Origin: Parachryseolinea silvisoli
Lineage (GTDB): Bacteria > Bacteroidota > Bacteroidia > Cytophagales > Cyclobacteriaceae
Length of the DNA: 64,000 bases
NCBI RefSeq assembly: GCF_021190955.1
Contig: NZ_JAIOAO010000010.1
Location: 54,126-118,125 of the forward strand
Direction of reading: 5' to 3'
Shown here: positions 34,992-43,243 of the stretch, in pieces
How the letters are laid out: each line of letters starts with the position of its first letter
How positions within the stretch are numbered: the stretch's first letter is position 1
Position numbers and translations under genes: made by a program
The notes under the pieces: model-generated
The model's database searches: none
Told to the model about the DNA's origin: nothing
The model's input: the letters and a program-made list of their open reading frames with translations, nothing else

Positions 34992-35834
34992 CTATTTCCC
35001 TTTCCCCAACCACATCAACGTGTTGATGAGGAAGTCATTCTGCCCCTCACTTCCAAACGACGATGACAACGTCCTGTTTGTCTTCCCTTCATAATCAATA
35101 TCATTATGCCCCATATTAATATACATCATCCGATACTTCGTATTCGTCCACGCCACCGGATAATCCCCACGATGCCAGATTTCGTGCGGCTTCGGTCCCG
35201 TTCCCAACGGAAAGCTTGAAGGATCCACCGACAACAGCACCTTTATATCGCTATTCTTCCGCAAATCATTCTTCCAGCAATACCATTCATTCGGCGCAGC
35301 CTCGAACGTAGCGCCCAGCCCCCTCGTAGCGGGGTGCTGCCGGTCCTCAACGCGCAGCACGGCCTCCGTCGGCCGCCACGTATTACTTTTATACTCCCCT
35401 GCGCCCAGGAACTCCTGGTGATACCAATCCCAATTCTGCGGATACGCCGACGGCGTCAACGCAAACCCTGCAAAGTGAAAACCCACCCATGCACCGCCGT
35501 TTTTCATATATGCCTCGAACGCCGCCCGCTGGGCGATCTCTTCAGGACGCGTATCCAGAAAAAGTACTACCTGGTACCGGGCCAGGAAGGTAGCGTTCAG
35601 GTTGTTCCAGTCCTGGGTAGAGTCGTATACAAAGTGATGCTCTTGTGCGGCAGCCGCCAGCCACGTATTGGCTTCGTGTACAAAGCTGATGTGTGCCTGA
35701 TCGTTCCTGGCCGTGAAGAAACCAATGACGCGAAAGGCGGGTTTATCAGTCTGGGCTTGTGTGCACAGCGGCACACACAGCAGGCAGATCATCAACAGGA
35801 ATATATACGTACGCAGGCGTGTCAACATAGTCAT
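34992..35834 (-). CDS. Secreted ThuA-domain protein
   Basis: From the ATG at 35834 (a second is at 35828) the protein has 280 residues with a signal peptide ending CTQAQ. The start at 35885 would place 17 polar residues before the signal and is unlikely. The ThuA, glutamine-amidotransferase-like fold shows VIGFFTARNDQAHISFVHEA, then NLNATFLARYQVVLFLDTR, GGAWVGFHFAG, and a C-terminal GHNDIDYEGKTNRTLSSSFGSEGQNDFLINTLMWLG. Such proteins are common in carbohydrate loci of Bacteroidota, but their reaction is unknown. It is divergent from the class V aminotransferase gene. Confidence 0.88.
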   Translation of the reverse strand: MTMLTRLRTYIFLLMICLLCVPLCTQAQTDKPAFRVIGFFTARNDQAHISFVHEANTWLAAAAQEHHFVYDSTQDWNNLNATFLARYQVVLFLDTRPEEIAQRAAFEAYMKNGGAWVGFHFAGFALTPSAYPQNWDWYHQEFLGAGEYKSNTWRPTEAVLRVEDRQHPATRGLGATFEAAPNEWYCWKNDLRKNSDIKVLLSVDPSSFPLGTGPKPHEIWHRGDYPVAWTNTKYRMMYINMGHNDIDYEGKTNRTLSSSFGSEGQNDFLINTLMWLGKGK

Positions 35835-35954
35835 GGTGTAAGGGTTGTATGATAAGAAAGGTACCGGTTGTTTGTTTACCCGCAAAATGCTTTTGGTTCG
35901 GCGCGGGGCGTATTATATTGCTACGGCAGAAACACGCCATTAACCGGTAGCAGC

Positions 35955-37091
35955 ATGATCATACCCAATCAAAAAGCGCTTTACACACTCCCCGACGAAG
36001 TATCGTACTTCAATTGTGCGTCCATGTCACCCCTTCTCAGGTCGGTGGAAGAAGCCGGCACGTGGGGCCTCTACGAACGACGCCATCCATGGGAGATCTC
36101 GGCGTCCTCGTGGTTCGAGCCGGTCGAAACATTACGGGAGCTCTTCGCCCGCATCATTCACGCCGACCGCGACAATATTGCCCTGATTCCCGCAGTAAGC
36201 TACGGCATTGCCATTGCCGCAAAGAATATACCGCTTGCGAAGAATCAGACCATCGTCGTCCTCGATCAACAATACCCCTCCAACGTCTACGCCTGGCGCG
36301 AGCGTTCGTATGAAACAGGCGCCACCATCGTCACCGTAAAACGACAGCCAGGCCAATCGTGGACGGACGCCATCGTCGCCCACATCGACGAGCGCACCGG
36401 CGTAGTGGCCATCCCCAATTGCCATTGGACCGACGGAAGCCTCATCGACCTGGAGTCCGTAAGCCGTCGCGTCAAAGACGTGAAGGCACGGCTCGTGATC
36501 GACGTCAGTCAATCTGTCGGAGCCTATCCACTGGACGTAAACGCCATCCGTACCGACTTCCTGGTGAGCGTAGGGTATAAATGGCTGATGGGGCCGTATG
36601 GGCTGGGCTATTTATATGCTGCGCCGGAATATGGCCTGCGCGGTGTGCCCCTGGAATACTCGTGGCTGAGCAAAAGCGGTGCGGAAGATTTCACGCGCCT
36701 TGCCGACTATCAGGATGCGTATAAACCGGGCGCCCGGCGTTTTGATGCCGGCGAATCGCCCAGCTTTATACACGTGCCCATGGCCATCGCGGCGTTGACA
36801 CAAATCCTGGACTGGGGTGTCGCCAATATACACGAAACGCTGTCACAGCTTACCACGCAAATTCGCATGCGTGCACAACAACATGGCTTCACGGTGTCCT
36901 CGGCCGATGCTCCCCATGTCGGCCATATCGTCGGACTAAATTTTACCTTCGACCAGATCCCTGCCTTGGGTCAGAAACTGGTAGACCATCAGGTATACGT
37001 AGGCTTCCGCGGCGAAAAAATGCGCATTGCACCGCACGTGTATAATGATGTAGACGATATCGACCGGCTATTCGAAGCACTGTTAAAATAA
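35955..37091 (+). CDS. PLP-dependent aminotransferase class V fold enzyme
   Basis: The protein begins MIIPNQKALYTLPDEVSYFNCASMSP (ATG 35955) and has 378 residues. The frame open from 35868 would add 29 residues unlike the family. The PLP lysine is Lys209 in SVGYKWLMGPYGLGYLY, and the aspartate that contacts the pyridine nitrogen is in VIDVSQSVGAYPLDV. The nearest groups are cysteine desulfurase-like and kynureninase-like enzymes, and the substrate is unknown. A second, Tat-exported member of the same superfamily lies 3.7 kb away (40837-42129). It carries no signal and is cytoplasmic. Confidence 0.88.
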   Translation: MIIPNQKALYTLPDEVSYFNCASMSPLLRSVEEAGTWGLYERRHPWEISASSWFEPVETLRELFARIIHADRDNIALIPAVSYGIAIAAKNIPLAKNQTIVVLDQQYPSNVYAWRERSYETGATIVTVKRQPGQSWTDAIVAHIDERTGVVAIPNCHWTDGSLIDLESVSRRVKDVKARLVIDVSQSVGAYPLDVNAIRTDFLVSVGYKWLMGPYGLGYLYAAPEYGLRGVPLEYSWLSKSGAEDFTRLADYQDAYKPGARRFDAGESPSFIHVPMAIAALTQILDWGVANIHETLSQLTTQIRMRAQQHGFTVSSADAPHVGHIVGLNFTFDQIPALGQKLVDHQVYVGFRGEKMRIAPHVYNDVDDIDRLFEALLK

Positions 37092-37190
37092 CGACACGTG
37101 CCGTTGTGCAACTCCTTTTCCACAAGCCTTACCGGGCACGGTAGTTTAGGCTATACAGCAATAAAAAACACCGTTTATGCTGTAAAAACG

Positions 37191-37198
37191 AAAGGAGG
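37191..37198 (+). promoter_or_regulatory. Strong Shine-Dalgarno site, unusual for Bacteroidota
   Basis: AAAGGAGG lies 5 bp before the ATG at 37204. Most starts in this window have only A/T-rich leaders, so a consensus Shine-Dalgarno site suggests high translation. A stem made by ACAGCAATAAA and TTTATGCTGT lies just upstream (about 37156-37183). Confidence 0.6.
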
Positions 37199-37203
37199 CC
37201 AAT

Positions 37204-38211
37204 ATGAAAAAGACAATTGCATTCACTGCGTTGCTGCTGGCAGTCGGAACGCTGGCACTCAAGGCACAGGACGATTATCCACATGGATTTTATGTTAAGC
37301 CCACTGGCAGTTATTTCATCAAAGTAACACCGGTTGAATTTCCCGCGATCAGCGGCATGCCCGCCCGCGACCGAAGCTTTACTATCAACCCGCAGACAGG
37401 TGAAACCACTACGACATCCGAGAAAGCATTGACGGGATCCTTTGGCGAAGGCTGGCGCGCCGGCCTCACATTTGGGTACCGGTTTAACCGCATTCTCGGC
37501 GTCGAGCTCGGCGTAAACATGTATCAAAGCACGGAACAAGATATGATGCGACAAAATGGTACCATCAGTGGCAACACGGTATTAAACCTGAACACCGTCG
37601 GTAAGATCCGCGCCTATGACGTCGCCCCGGCCCTCGTCGCACACTTCCCGGTAGAAGGCATGATCAGGCCCTATACCAAAGTGGGGATCATCGTGCCCGT
37701 CGGCGGCTACCTGCAGATCAACACGACGCTGGACGACAAGACCGGTCAATTTGCGCAAGAAGCCGGCTTCACCTCGCCCATACCCGACACACACATCGCC
37801 CTGGCGCTGGAACGCGAAGAGCGTATCAACCCCCGCCCTACCGTGGGGTTCCAGGCGGCCGTCGGTACCGACTTCATGATCAGTGACCACTGTGGTATTT
37901 TTGTGGAAGTCGAATACCGGAACATCTCGGTGGGTGGCAAGGATAAAGAGCTGAGGAAATACTCCGGTACCGGCACCGTGGTAAGCGACGCAACGTTGCA
38001 GCCTGTGCCCGGCATACCACAAACTCCCATTACGATGGAGAATGCCAGCGCCAGCCAGAAAGATGTAACCTATCACAGCAAGCTGACACCCGGCATGAAC
38101 GTAGCAGGCTGGGAGGACTTCAACCGCAGCCGACCATCAGACGACCTGCGCTCGTACGTCAACATCGGTGGCCTCGGCCTCAACGCCGGGATAAAGTTCT
38201 ACCTCCACTAA
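37204..38211 (+). CDS. Outer-membrane beta-barrel protein
   Basis: This 335-residue protein has a signal peptide (to about LALKAQ, residue 22). Strands include GEGWRAGLTFGYRFNRILGVELGVNMY, AYDVAPALVAHFPVEGMIRPYTKVGIIVPVGG, RPTVGFQAAVGTDFMISDHCGIFVEVEYRNISVG, and a final strand VNIGGLGLNAGIKFYLH ending in an aromatic, as in OmpA-like barrels. No specific family or ligand can be named. It is preceded by an unusually strong ribosome-binding site and followed by an elaborate inverted repeat. Confidence 0.82.
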   Translation: MKKTIAFTALLLAVGTLALKAQDDYPHGFYVKPTGSYFIKVTPVEFPAISGMPARDRSFTINPQTGETTTTSEKALTGSFGEGWRAGLTFGYRFNRILGVELGVNMYQSTEQDMMRQNGTISGNTVLNLNTVGKIRAYDVAPALVAHFPVEGMIRPYTKVGIIVPVGGYLQINTTLDDKTGQFAQEAGFTSPIPDTHIALALEREERINPRPTVGFQAAVGTDFMISDHCGIFVEVEYRNISVGGKDKELRKYSGTGTVVSDATLQPVPGIPQTPITMENASASQKDVTYHSKLTPGMNVAGWEDFNRSRPSDDLRSYVNIGGLGLNAGIKFYLH

Positions 38212-38219
38212 AAAACAGC

Positions 38220-38307
38220 GTGAGTGTGAGGGTGAGAGCGAAGAAAAACATAGAAAAAAAATTCCCGTATCGCTCTCACACCCGATGGCTATCGGGTCCA
38301 CACTCAC
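38220..38307. terminator. Nested inverted repeats forming a possible three-way junction between convergent genes
   Basis: An outer stem GTGAGTGTG/CACACTCAC (38220-38228 with 38299-38307) encloses two hairpins. The first is GTGAGAGCGA/TCGCTCTCAC (38232-38241 with 38270-38279), and the second is ACCCGAT/ATCGGGT with a 4-nt loop (38280-38297). The structure fills the gap between two convergent genes and probably acts as a bidirectional terminator or 3'-end stabiliser. There is no classical U-tract. The left arms and the outer stem repeat a GTGAG-rich sequence. Confidence 0.6.
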
Positions 38308-40661
38308 TCTGTCTTCAACAGTAGTACGGGGTTCATCTGCGCCGCACGATATACCTGTGCGCCTATCAGTGCCGCCGTGAGCACAAGCACGATGCCCGCC
38401 GTAGCAATAACAGTAAGGACACCCGCTGGCTCGAAATAATACCATAGTAGCCGTAGCAAGAATCCCACTGTGCTTCCTGCCAGCAGCATCCCGGCAGGGA
38501 TCGCAACCAGCAATACCAGTACGAACCGGCGCTGTGTAGACCACATCACCTGCCCAACCGATGCACCCAATACCTTGCGCACGCCGACCTCTTTGGTACG
38601 CCGTACTATATTCAACGACACCACCGAATATAACCCCGCCACCGACAGTACGATGGCTGTTACCGCCAGAAAAGCGAACACATAGGTGATATTGCGGGTA
38701 ATCATATCGCTCGCGTACCGGTAAAGATCGGTCGATTGCCCGCTGTACGGCGCATGCGGAAACAACGTATGCCAGGTCTTCCGGAGGTGTGCGTCTACCT
38801 CGTCTGCGTGCGACGCGGCCGCACGCACCAGCATCATGTTATACGCCGGCGCCGCAGTCGCCTGCAGAATCATCGGCCGGCGTTTTTTGCCCGTACCAGA
38901 AGCGTATACGGGAGCCATCACGCCCACGACGTATACCGGCACCGTGTCGCTAAGCATCAGCAGTTGGTCCAGCGGCTTCGACAAGCTTAGTTCCTGGGCC
39001 AGGTCTTCGGTAATAATCACCGACCCGGGGCCATCGCTGGGCAGAAAGTCGCGGCCGTCCAGCAGACGCATCTCCATTACCGAGATATACTCGGCCCCGA
39101 CGCGCATTAGATCCGCCTGCGCATGGCGGTCGCCGCTGCGCAGCGTAATAAAGTTGTTGGAATATAGTAAGTGGTCTTGGGTCCCCGCGATCCGCTCGAT
39201 GCCAGGATGCTGTTCCAGGGCCTGCCGCAGTCGCGTAAACTGGACCGAATCCTGTTGGTTGATCACAAAGACCCCATGATCAAGATACCCCAGTTGAAAG
39301 CGTTGCTGAAAGCGTAGATTTTGATAAAAGACTACCGAAAAGAAAATAGCCAGCACCGAAGCCGTAAACTGGAGCCCCAGCAGCGTCTGCGTAAAGATAC
39401 CGGTACTGCCGGTCTCGACCTTTCCCTTCAACGCCTCGGCAGGCTGAAAACGTGTAATGTGATACGCCGGGTATAAAGCCGAAAGCGTCCCCGTGATCAG
39501 GGCAACCGCGGTCATAAATACCAGGACGGACGGATCGTCGGTCAACGTCAGCTGGATCTTGAGCGTCGGCCACAGCAGGTTCCAGCCTGCGATCATCAGC
39601 TCGCACACAGGCAACGCCAGCAACACCGCCAGGAGGCAGAGCATGACCGACTCACCCACAAACTGCGCCAGCAGCTGCCGCCGCGCGGCACCGATCACTT
39701 TACGCAACCCGATCTCCCGAAGCCGGCGCATGGCCAGCACGACCAGCGTGTTTGCCAGGTTAAAACAGGCGACCGCCAGGATCAGCAGCGACATAACAGC
39801 CAGGGCAATCACGATGACCTGTGGCATTGCCGCGTTGGTGAAAACCCCGAACAATACCTGGGCAGAATCGCGCTGGGCCATCCCATCAAAGGGAACCAGC
39901 GTAAACGACAGCGGCGGCGCATCCAATTCGGCGAAGCGCGGTATAAAAGACTGCAGCTCCTGCTCGATCGGCCGGCGTTGGCCTCCATCGTCCACGGTAA
40001 TGAACAGGTTGTTGTACCGAAGGTTCCAGCTACCATCCGGTATATATGGCATGTGTGTATACGAAACAAACATGTCACGAGCAAAACTGGATTGTGCCGG
40101 CTGATTACGGAAAACACCCCCAACCTCGAACGATTTCAGCGCTCCAGAGATGGACAGCTCCACCGTCTTACCCACCGCATCGGTGGTATTGAAAAGCTTT
40201 TCGCTGAGCGATGCCGAGATCAACAGCGCGGACGGCTGTTGTAATGCCCGTGCACTGCCCGACAAAAATTCGAACGGAAAGAGGGTAAAAAAATCCGGGT
40301 CAACATAGCCTGTCCATTCAGTAAACTCCTCGTCGTTCCGCCAGAGCGCCGACCGGATGGATGAAAAACGGATGACCGTACCCGTATAGCGGTCGCTCCC
40401 ACGCAACATCTCACCCAGGGGTACCGGTACGTAAGCATATTCTTTTACCTCATCCTGCTCACGTTGCGTCATATTGACCCGGTATAACACACGCCGCGCC
40501 GCTTCATAGTGCCGGTCGAATGCCCAGTTGTGCCTCCACACCAGGTAGGTCATGATACAGCCCGCCACGGCAATGGCCAGCCCTGCCAGATTGATGCCGA
40601 TGAAAACACGGTTCCTAAGTAGATTTCGAAACGAAATGAGAATGTAATTGTATAGAATCAT
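38304..40661 (-). CDS. ABC transporter permease, FtsX/MacB type
   Basis: The preferred ATG is at 40661 (MILYNYILISFRNLLRNRVF), giving 785 residues. The frame is open to 40733 but the extra piece is not family-like. The layout is the usual one for Bacteroidota: one membrane helix, a long periplasmic domain (about 45-280), three helices with FLNLANTLVVLAMRRLREIGLRKVIGA-type sequence, a fourth helix near 405 followed by a second periplasmic domain, and three final helices containing RRTKEVGVRKVLGASVGQV. It would work in lipoprotein, peptide or macrolide export or in stress signalling. The ATPase partner gene is not adjacent and not in the window. Confidence 0.92.
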   Translation of the reverse strand: MILYNYILISFRNLLRNRVFIGINLAGLAIAVAGCIMTYLVWRHNWAFDRHYEAARRVLYRVNMTQREQDEVKEYAYVPVPLGEMLRGSDRYTGTVIRFSSIRSALWRNDEEFTEWTGYVDPDFFTLFPFEFLSGSARALQQPSALLISASLSEKLFNTTDAVGKTVELSISGALKSFEVGGVFRNQPAQSSFARDMFVSYTHMPYIPDGSWNLRYNNLFITVDDGGQRRPIEQELQSFIPRFAELDAPPLSFTLVPFDGMAQRDSAQVLFGVFTNAAMPQVIVIALAVMSLLILAVACFNLANTLVVLAMRRLREIGLRKVIGAARRQLLAQFVGESVMLCLLAVLLALPVCELMIAGWNLLWPTLKIQLTLTDDPSVLVFMTAVALITGTLSALYPAYHITRFQPAEALKGKVETGSTGIFTQTLLGLQFTASVLAIFFSVVFYQNLRFQQRFQLGYLDHGVFVINQQDSVQFTRLRQALEQHPGIERIAGTQDHLLYSNNFITLRSGDRHAQADLMRVGAEYISVMEMRLLDGRDFLPSDGPGSVIITEDLAQELSLSKPLDQLLMLSDTVPVYVVGVMAPVYASGTGKKRRPMILQATAAPAYNMMLVRAAASHADEVDAHLRKTWHTLFPHAPYSGQSTDLYRYASDMITRNITYVFAFLAVTAIVLSVAGLYSVVSLNIVRRTKEVGVRKVLGASVGQVMWSTQRRFVLVLLVAIPAGMLLAGSTVGFLLRLLWYYFEPAGVLTVIATAGIVLVLTAALIGAQVYRAAQMNPVLLLKTE

Positions 40662-40836
40662 AACGGAAGCCCAATAGTTGGCCACAATGCCCGATGCCAA
40701 TCGCATGCCAGGCCGTTGATGGCAGCAAAACATGTCTTTTCATTTAAAACACCGTTCGATTCCGCAGCACCACGCCCGCCACCGGACACCTAAACCAATG
40801 TGAGGGTGTGAGCGCAAGGGTGATATCGTGCTCTGT

Positions 40837-42129
40837 TCAAGTCTTCGACAATGCCGTAATAGCATCCACCAATCTATCCAGATCCCGCGTCAACGTATAC
40901 ACATGCGGCGTAATCCGAACCCCGCTAATATTCTCCCACTTAATAGCCACTGCGTGAATCTGATATTCCCCCATCAGTTTCCCGGACAACACCTCCGGCT
41001 CAATCCCGGCAATCGAGAAATTTCCTAAAGCACAAGCATACTCCGGTTTAAGCGACACATTTAACGTGACCCGCGGCAACTTCGCTACCTTCTCACACCA
41101 ATAATTCTTCAAATAGCGCAGCCGCTCTTCCTTACGCTTACTTCCAATCGCCAAGTGAAAATCAAGCGCCTGACCAATAGCCTGCTCCGTTGGAAATGAG
41201 CGCGTTCCCAACGTCTCGAACTTTCGGATGTCAGCACTCTGCGGTTTATCGTTCGGGAACAAGGGCCACAACCCCTCGATATTCTTCTGCTGTACATACA
41301 GCAGCCCCGTACCAAACGGCGCACACAACCACTTGTGTAAACTGGTACCCAGGTAATCAGGATTAAAGTCTCGAACTTTATAGTCAAGATGCGCAAAAGT
41401 ATGCGATGCATCCACAATCGAAATCAACCCACGCCGACGCGCTTCCTCGCAGAGCTTCTTTACCGGTAAAACCTGCCCCGTCCAATTAATCATATGCGTG
41501 ATATGCCAAATCCGCGTCCGCGGTGTGGTCGCGTTGATAAAGGCCTTGAGGATGGTATCATCGTTCTCGACCGGCAACGTGAAACTGATCCAGTTGATCT
41601 TAATGCCCTCGCGCAGCGCGCGTTGTTTCCAGGCATGGATCATGTTCGGATAATCCTGGCGTGTCATGACGATCTCATCACCTTTGCTCAGCGGCAAACC
41701 GAAGGTTACCGTGCCCAGCGCTTCGGTAGTGTTACGGTTGATGGCGAGCTCACCGGCCTCCGTGCCCGCCAGGTCCGCCAGCTTACGCCGGATCGGCTCA
41801 CGCCCCTTATCGAGTATATGCCACATGTAATGCGACGGCGCCTCATTACTATATTTGGTATAACGCTCTAATGCTTCCTGAACAACGATTGGCTGAGGGC
41901 TGACACCACCGTTATTGAGATTTAAGATCGCAGGCGACACCGTATAGGCTTGCGCGATGCGCGCCCAAAGCTCTTCATCCTGGGCGGCTTGCAAAGGCGA
42001 TTGTTGCTGTAACGTCCGCAGCGCATCCGATACATCTTCGGCTAACGCTTTTGCAGACATCGCGGTGAGCGAGAGCGCGCCGGCCGCGCCTATAGATTTC
42101 TGAAAAAACGCTCTGCGTGTAGTGCTCAT
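40837..42129 (-). CDS. Tat-exported aminotransferase class V fold enzyme (isopenicillin N epimerase-like)
   Basis: The 430-residue protein has a twin-arginine signal, TTRRAFFQKSIG, with a hydrophobic stretch to about residue 29 (KALA). The class V fold shows Lys266 in LGTSLHKWLCAPFGTGLLYV as the PLP Schiff base and Asp240 in VDASHTFAHLDY. The similarity to isopenicillin N epimerase-like enzymes is from overall pattern, such as LNNGGVSPQPIVVQEAL and AINRNTTEALGTVTFGLPL. The substrate is unknown. Export by Tat suggests that PLP is loaded in the cytoplasm before transport. An inverted repeat lies 13 bp upstream of its start. Confidence 0.9.
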   Translation of the reverse strand: MSTTRRAFFQKSIGAAGALSLTAMSAKALAEDVSDALRTLQQQSPLQAAQDEELWARIAQAYTVSPAILNLNNGGVSPQPIVVQEALERYTKYSNEAPSHYMWHILDKGREPIRRKLADLAGTEAGELAINRNTTEALGTVTFGLPLSKGDEIVMTRQDYPNMIHAWKQRALREGIKINWISFTLPVENDDTILKAFINATTPRTRIWHITHMINWTGQVLPVKKLCEEARRRGLISIVDASHTFAHLDYKVRDFNPDYLGTSLHKWLCAPFGTGLLYVQQKNIEGLWPLFPNDKPQSADIRKFETLGTRSFPTEQAIGQALDFHLAIGSKRKEERLRYLKNYWCEKVAKLPRVTLNVSLKPEYACALGNFSIAGIEPEVLSGKLMGEYQIHAVAIKWENISGVRITPHVYTLTRDLDRLVDAITALSKT

Positions 42130-42142
42130 AAGATTTCAGGTT

Positions 42143-42170
42143 AAGGATATAGGAATATACCTATATCCTT
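42143..42170. promoter_or_regulatory. 11-bp perfect inverted repeat, likely operator before the exported aminotransferase
   Basis: AAGGATATAGG (42143-42153) and CCTATATCCTT (42160-42170) are exact inverted copies around AATATA. It begins 13 bp ahead of the ATG at 42129, so it lies in the leader or promoter of that gene. It could be an operator or an RNA hairpin over the ribosome-binding region. Confidence 0.5.
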
Positions 42171-42395
42171 CTACAAAATCACACCTTTTTCCATCAGCGA
42201 CGCAGTAACAAAATAAACCTGTATTTGTTTCGATTTCGGAGCTATTTTATAGCGATCAACTTTAAACGAGCGGTAATTTTTAACACATCAGTAATTTTTT
42301 ACCTATCGCAGTTCGCACGAAACACGTGCGCAAGGACCAATGGGTCTAAACTTCGATGGTACAACATATTAACCCGGCGAGCGTCGGGCCTATTC

Positions 42396-42426
42396 TTGCA
42401 CACCATGGCGCCATACCGTAGCTTTG
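42396..42426 (+). promoter_or_regulatory. Textbook Bacteroidota promoter for the SMI1-like gene
   Basis: TTG at 42396-42398, a 20-bp spacer, then TAGCTTTG at 42419-42426, a full match to TAnnTTTG. Transcription should begin near 42433, about 30 bp before the ATG at 42466, which supports that start. Confidence 0.75.
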
Positions 42427-42465
42427 CCCTTGCTTACCTGTGTGGTGCAGATCTAATTGATTCTT

Positions 42466-43197
42466 ATGATCATATTTGACCGTACACCCGCAACGTACCA
42501 GGAAGGTTGGGCTATTATTAAACAGCTTCTCGAGAAATGGCACCAGTCGACGCTCGACTGGGACGAAGCCGACCATCGGCTTATAGTAGCCGACCTCGAA
42601 GAAAAATCAGGCTCGCCCCTGCCCCCCTCGCTCCGGCAATGGATCTACCTCAACGAGACCATGATTAAATCCGGCCAATGGCTGTTGCGTGATTTCCATG
42701 ACATCAAGTATCGCTCCGACATCGATGCTGTCACACTCATGATCCAGGGCGAAGAAGATTACTACTGGGCCCTCAAACGCGAAAACCTTACGCAGCCTGA
42801 CCCGCCCGTCGATGGTTACAGCATCAACTTCCAGGGCCGTGTGCAATGGGATAAGCGTGTAAGCCCGACATTAACGGAGTTCCTGATCACATATTTGCTC
42901 GACTATCACATGATGTTCGATGGTACCGGTGGCTACAACGCCACCATCGCCGACAAGGCAGCCTTGATCGAGGTGTTCACCGCAGAATTCCCACACACCG
43001 TCGTCATTGGCGGTTACCACATCTTCGAGTCTGAACATGTGCTGGCTTTCATACAAGATGCCTACAGCGATCAACGGAAAGCCGAGCTCAGTGTACACTA
43101 CAGCGGCTCACCCGACCACCTACCCGACTGCGTGCGCAATAACTTCCGCTATCAGGGCAGTTACTATGGACCGGCCATGAAAACAGAGCGCGTGTGA
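42466..43197 (+). CDS. SMI1/KNR4 (SUKH)-like protein of unknown function
   Basis: The ATG at 42466 gives 243 residues, and a TTG 9 bp earlier is also in frame. The N-terminal part has the SUKH layout, with a long helix (about 10-45), then LEEKSGSPLPPSLRQWIYLNETMI, which resembles the 'E--lG--LP--yr-f' core of the fold, and then strands such as VTLMIQGEEDYYWALKRE. The rest (NFQGRVQWDKRVSPTLTEFLITYLLDY) fits a SUKH domain with a C-terminal extension. SUKH proteins often act as immunity proteins to contact-dependent toxins, but no toxin gene lies nearby. The call is tentative. Confidence 0.6.
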   Translation: MIIFDRTPATYQEGWAIIKQLLEKWHQSTLDWDEADHRLIVADLEEKSGSPLPPSLRQWIYLNETMIKSGQWLLRDFHDIKYRSDIDAVTLMIQGEEDYYWALKRENLTQPDPPVDGYSINFQGRVQWDKRVSPTLTEFLITYLLDYHMMFDGTGGYNATIADKAALIEVFTAEFPHTVVIGGYHIFESEHVLAFIQDAYSDQRKAELSVHYSGSPDHLPDCVRNNFRYQGSYYGPAMKTERV

Positions 43198-43243
43198 GCG
43201 CGAAAGCGAACATGCTTGTTTTGTTTTCGCCGATATCCACTGT

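Larger units (their letters stand above)
42130..42465. other. 336-bp divergent intergenic region
   Basis: It separates the exported aminotransferase (leftward) from the SMI1-like gene (rightward). It holds the inverted repeat at 42143-42170 and the promoter at 42396-42426. A frame open from 42225 covers the promoter and encodes no recognisable protein, so I see no gene here. Confidence 0.6.

Noticed and set aside
42225..42479. 84-codon frame in the 336-bp divergent gap
   Set aside because: It overlaps a textbook promoter and runs into the next gene; no recognisable protein sequence.
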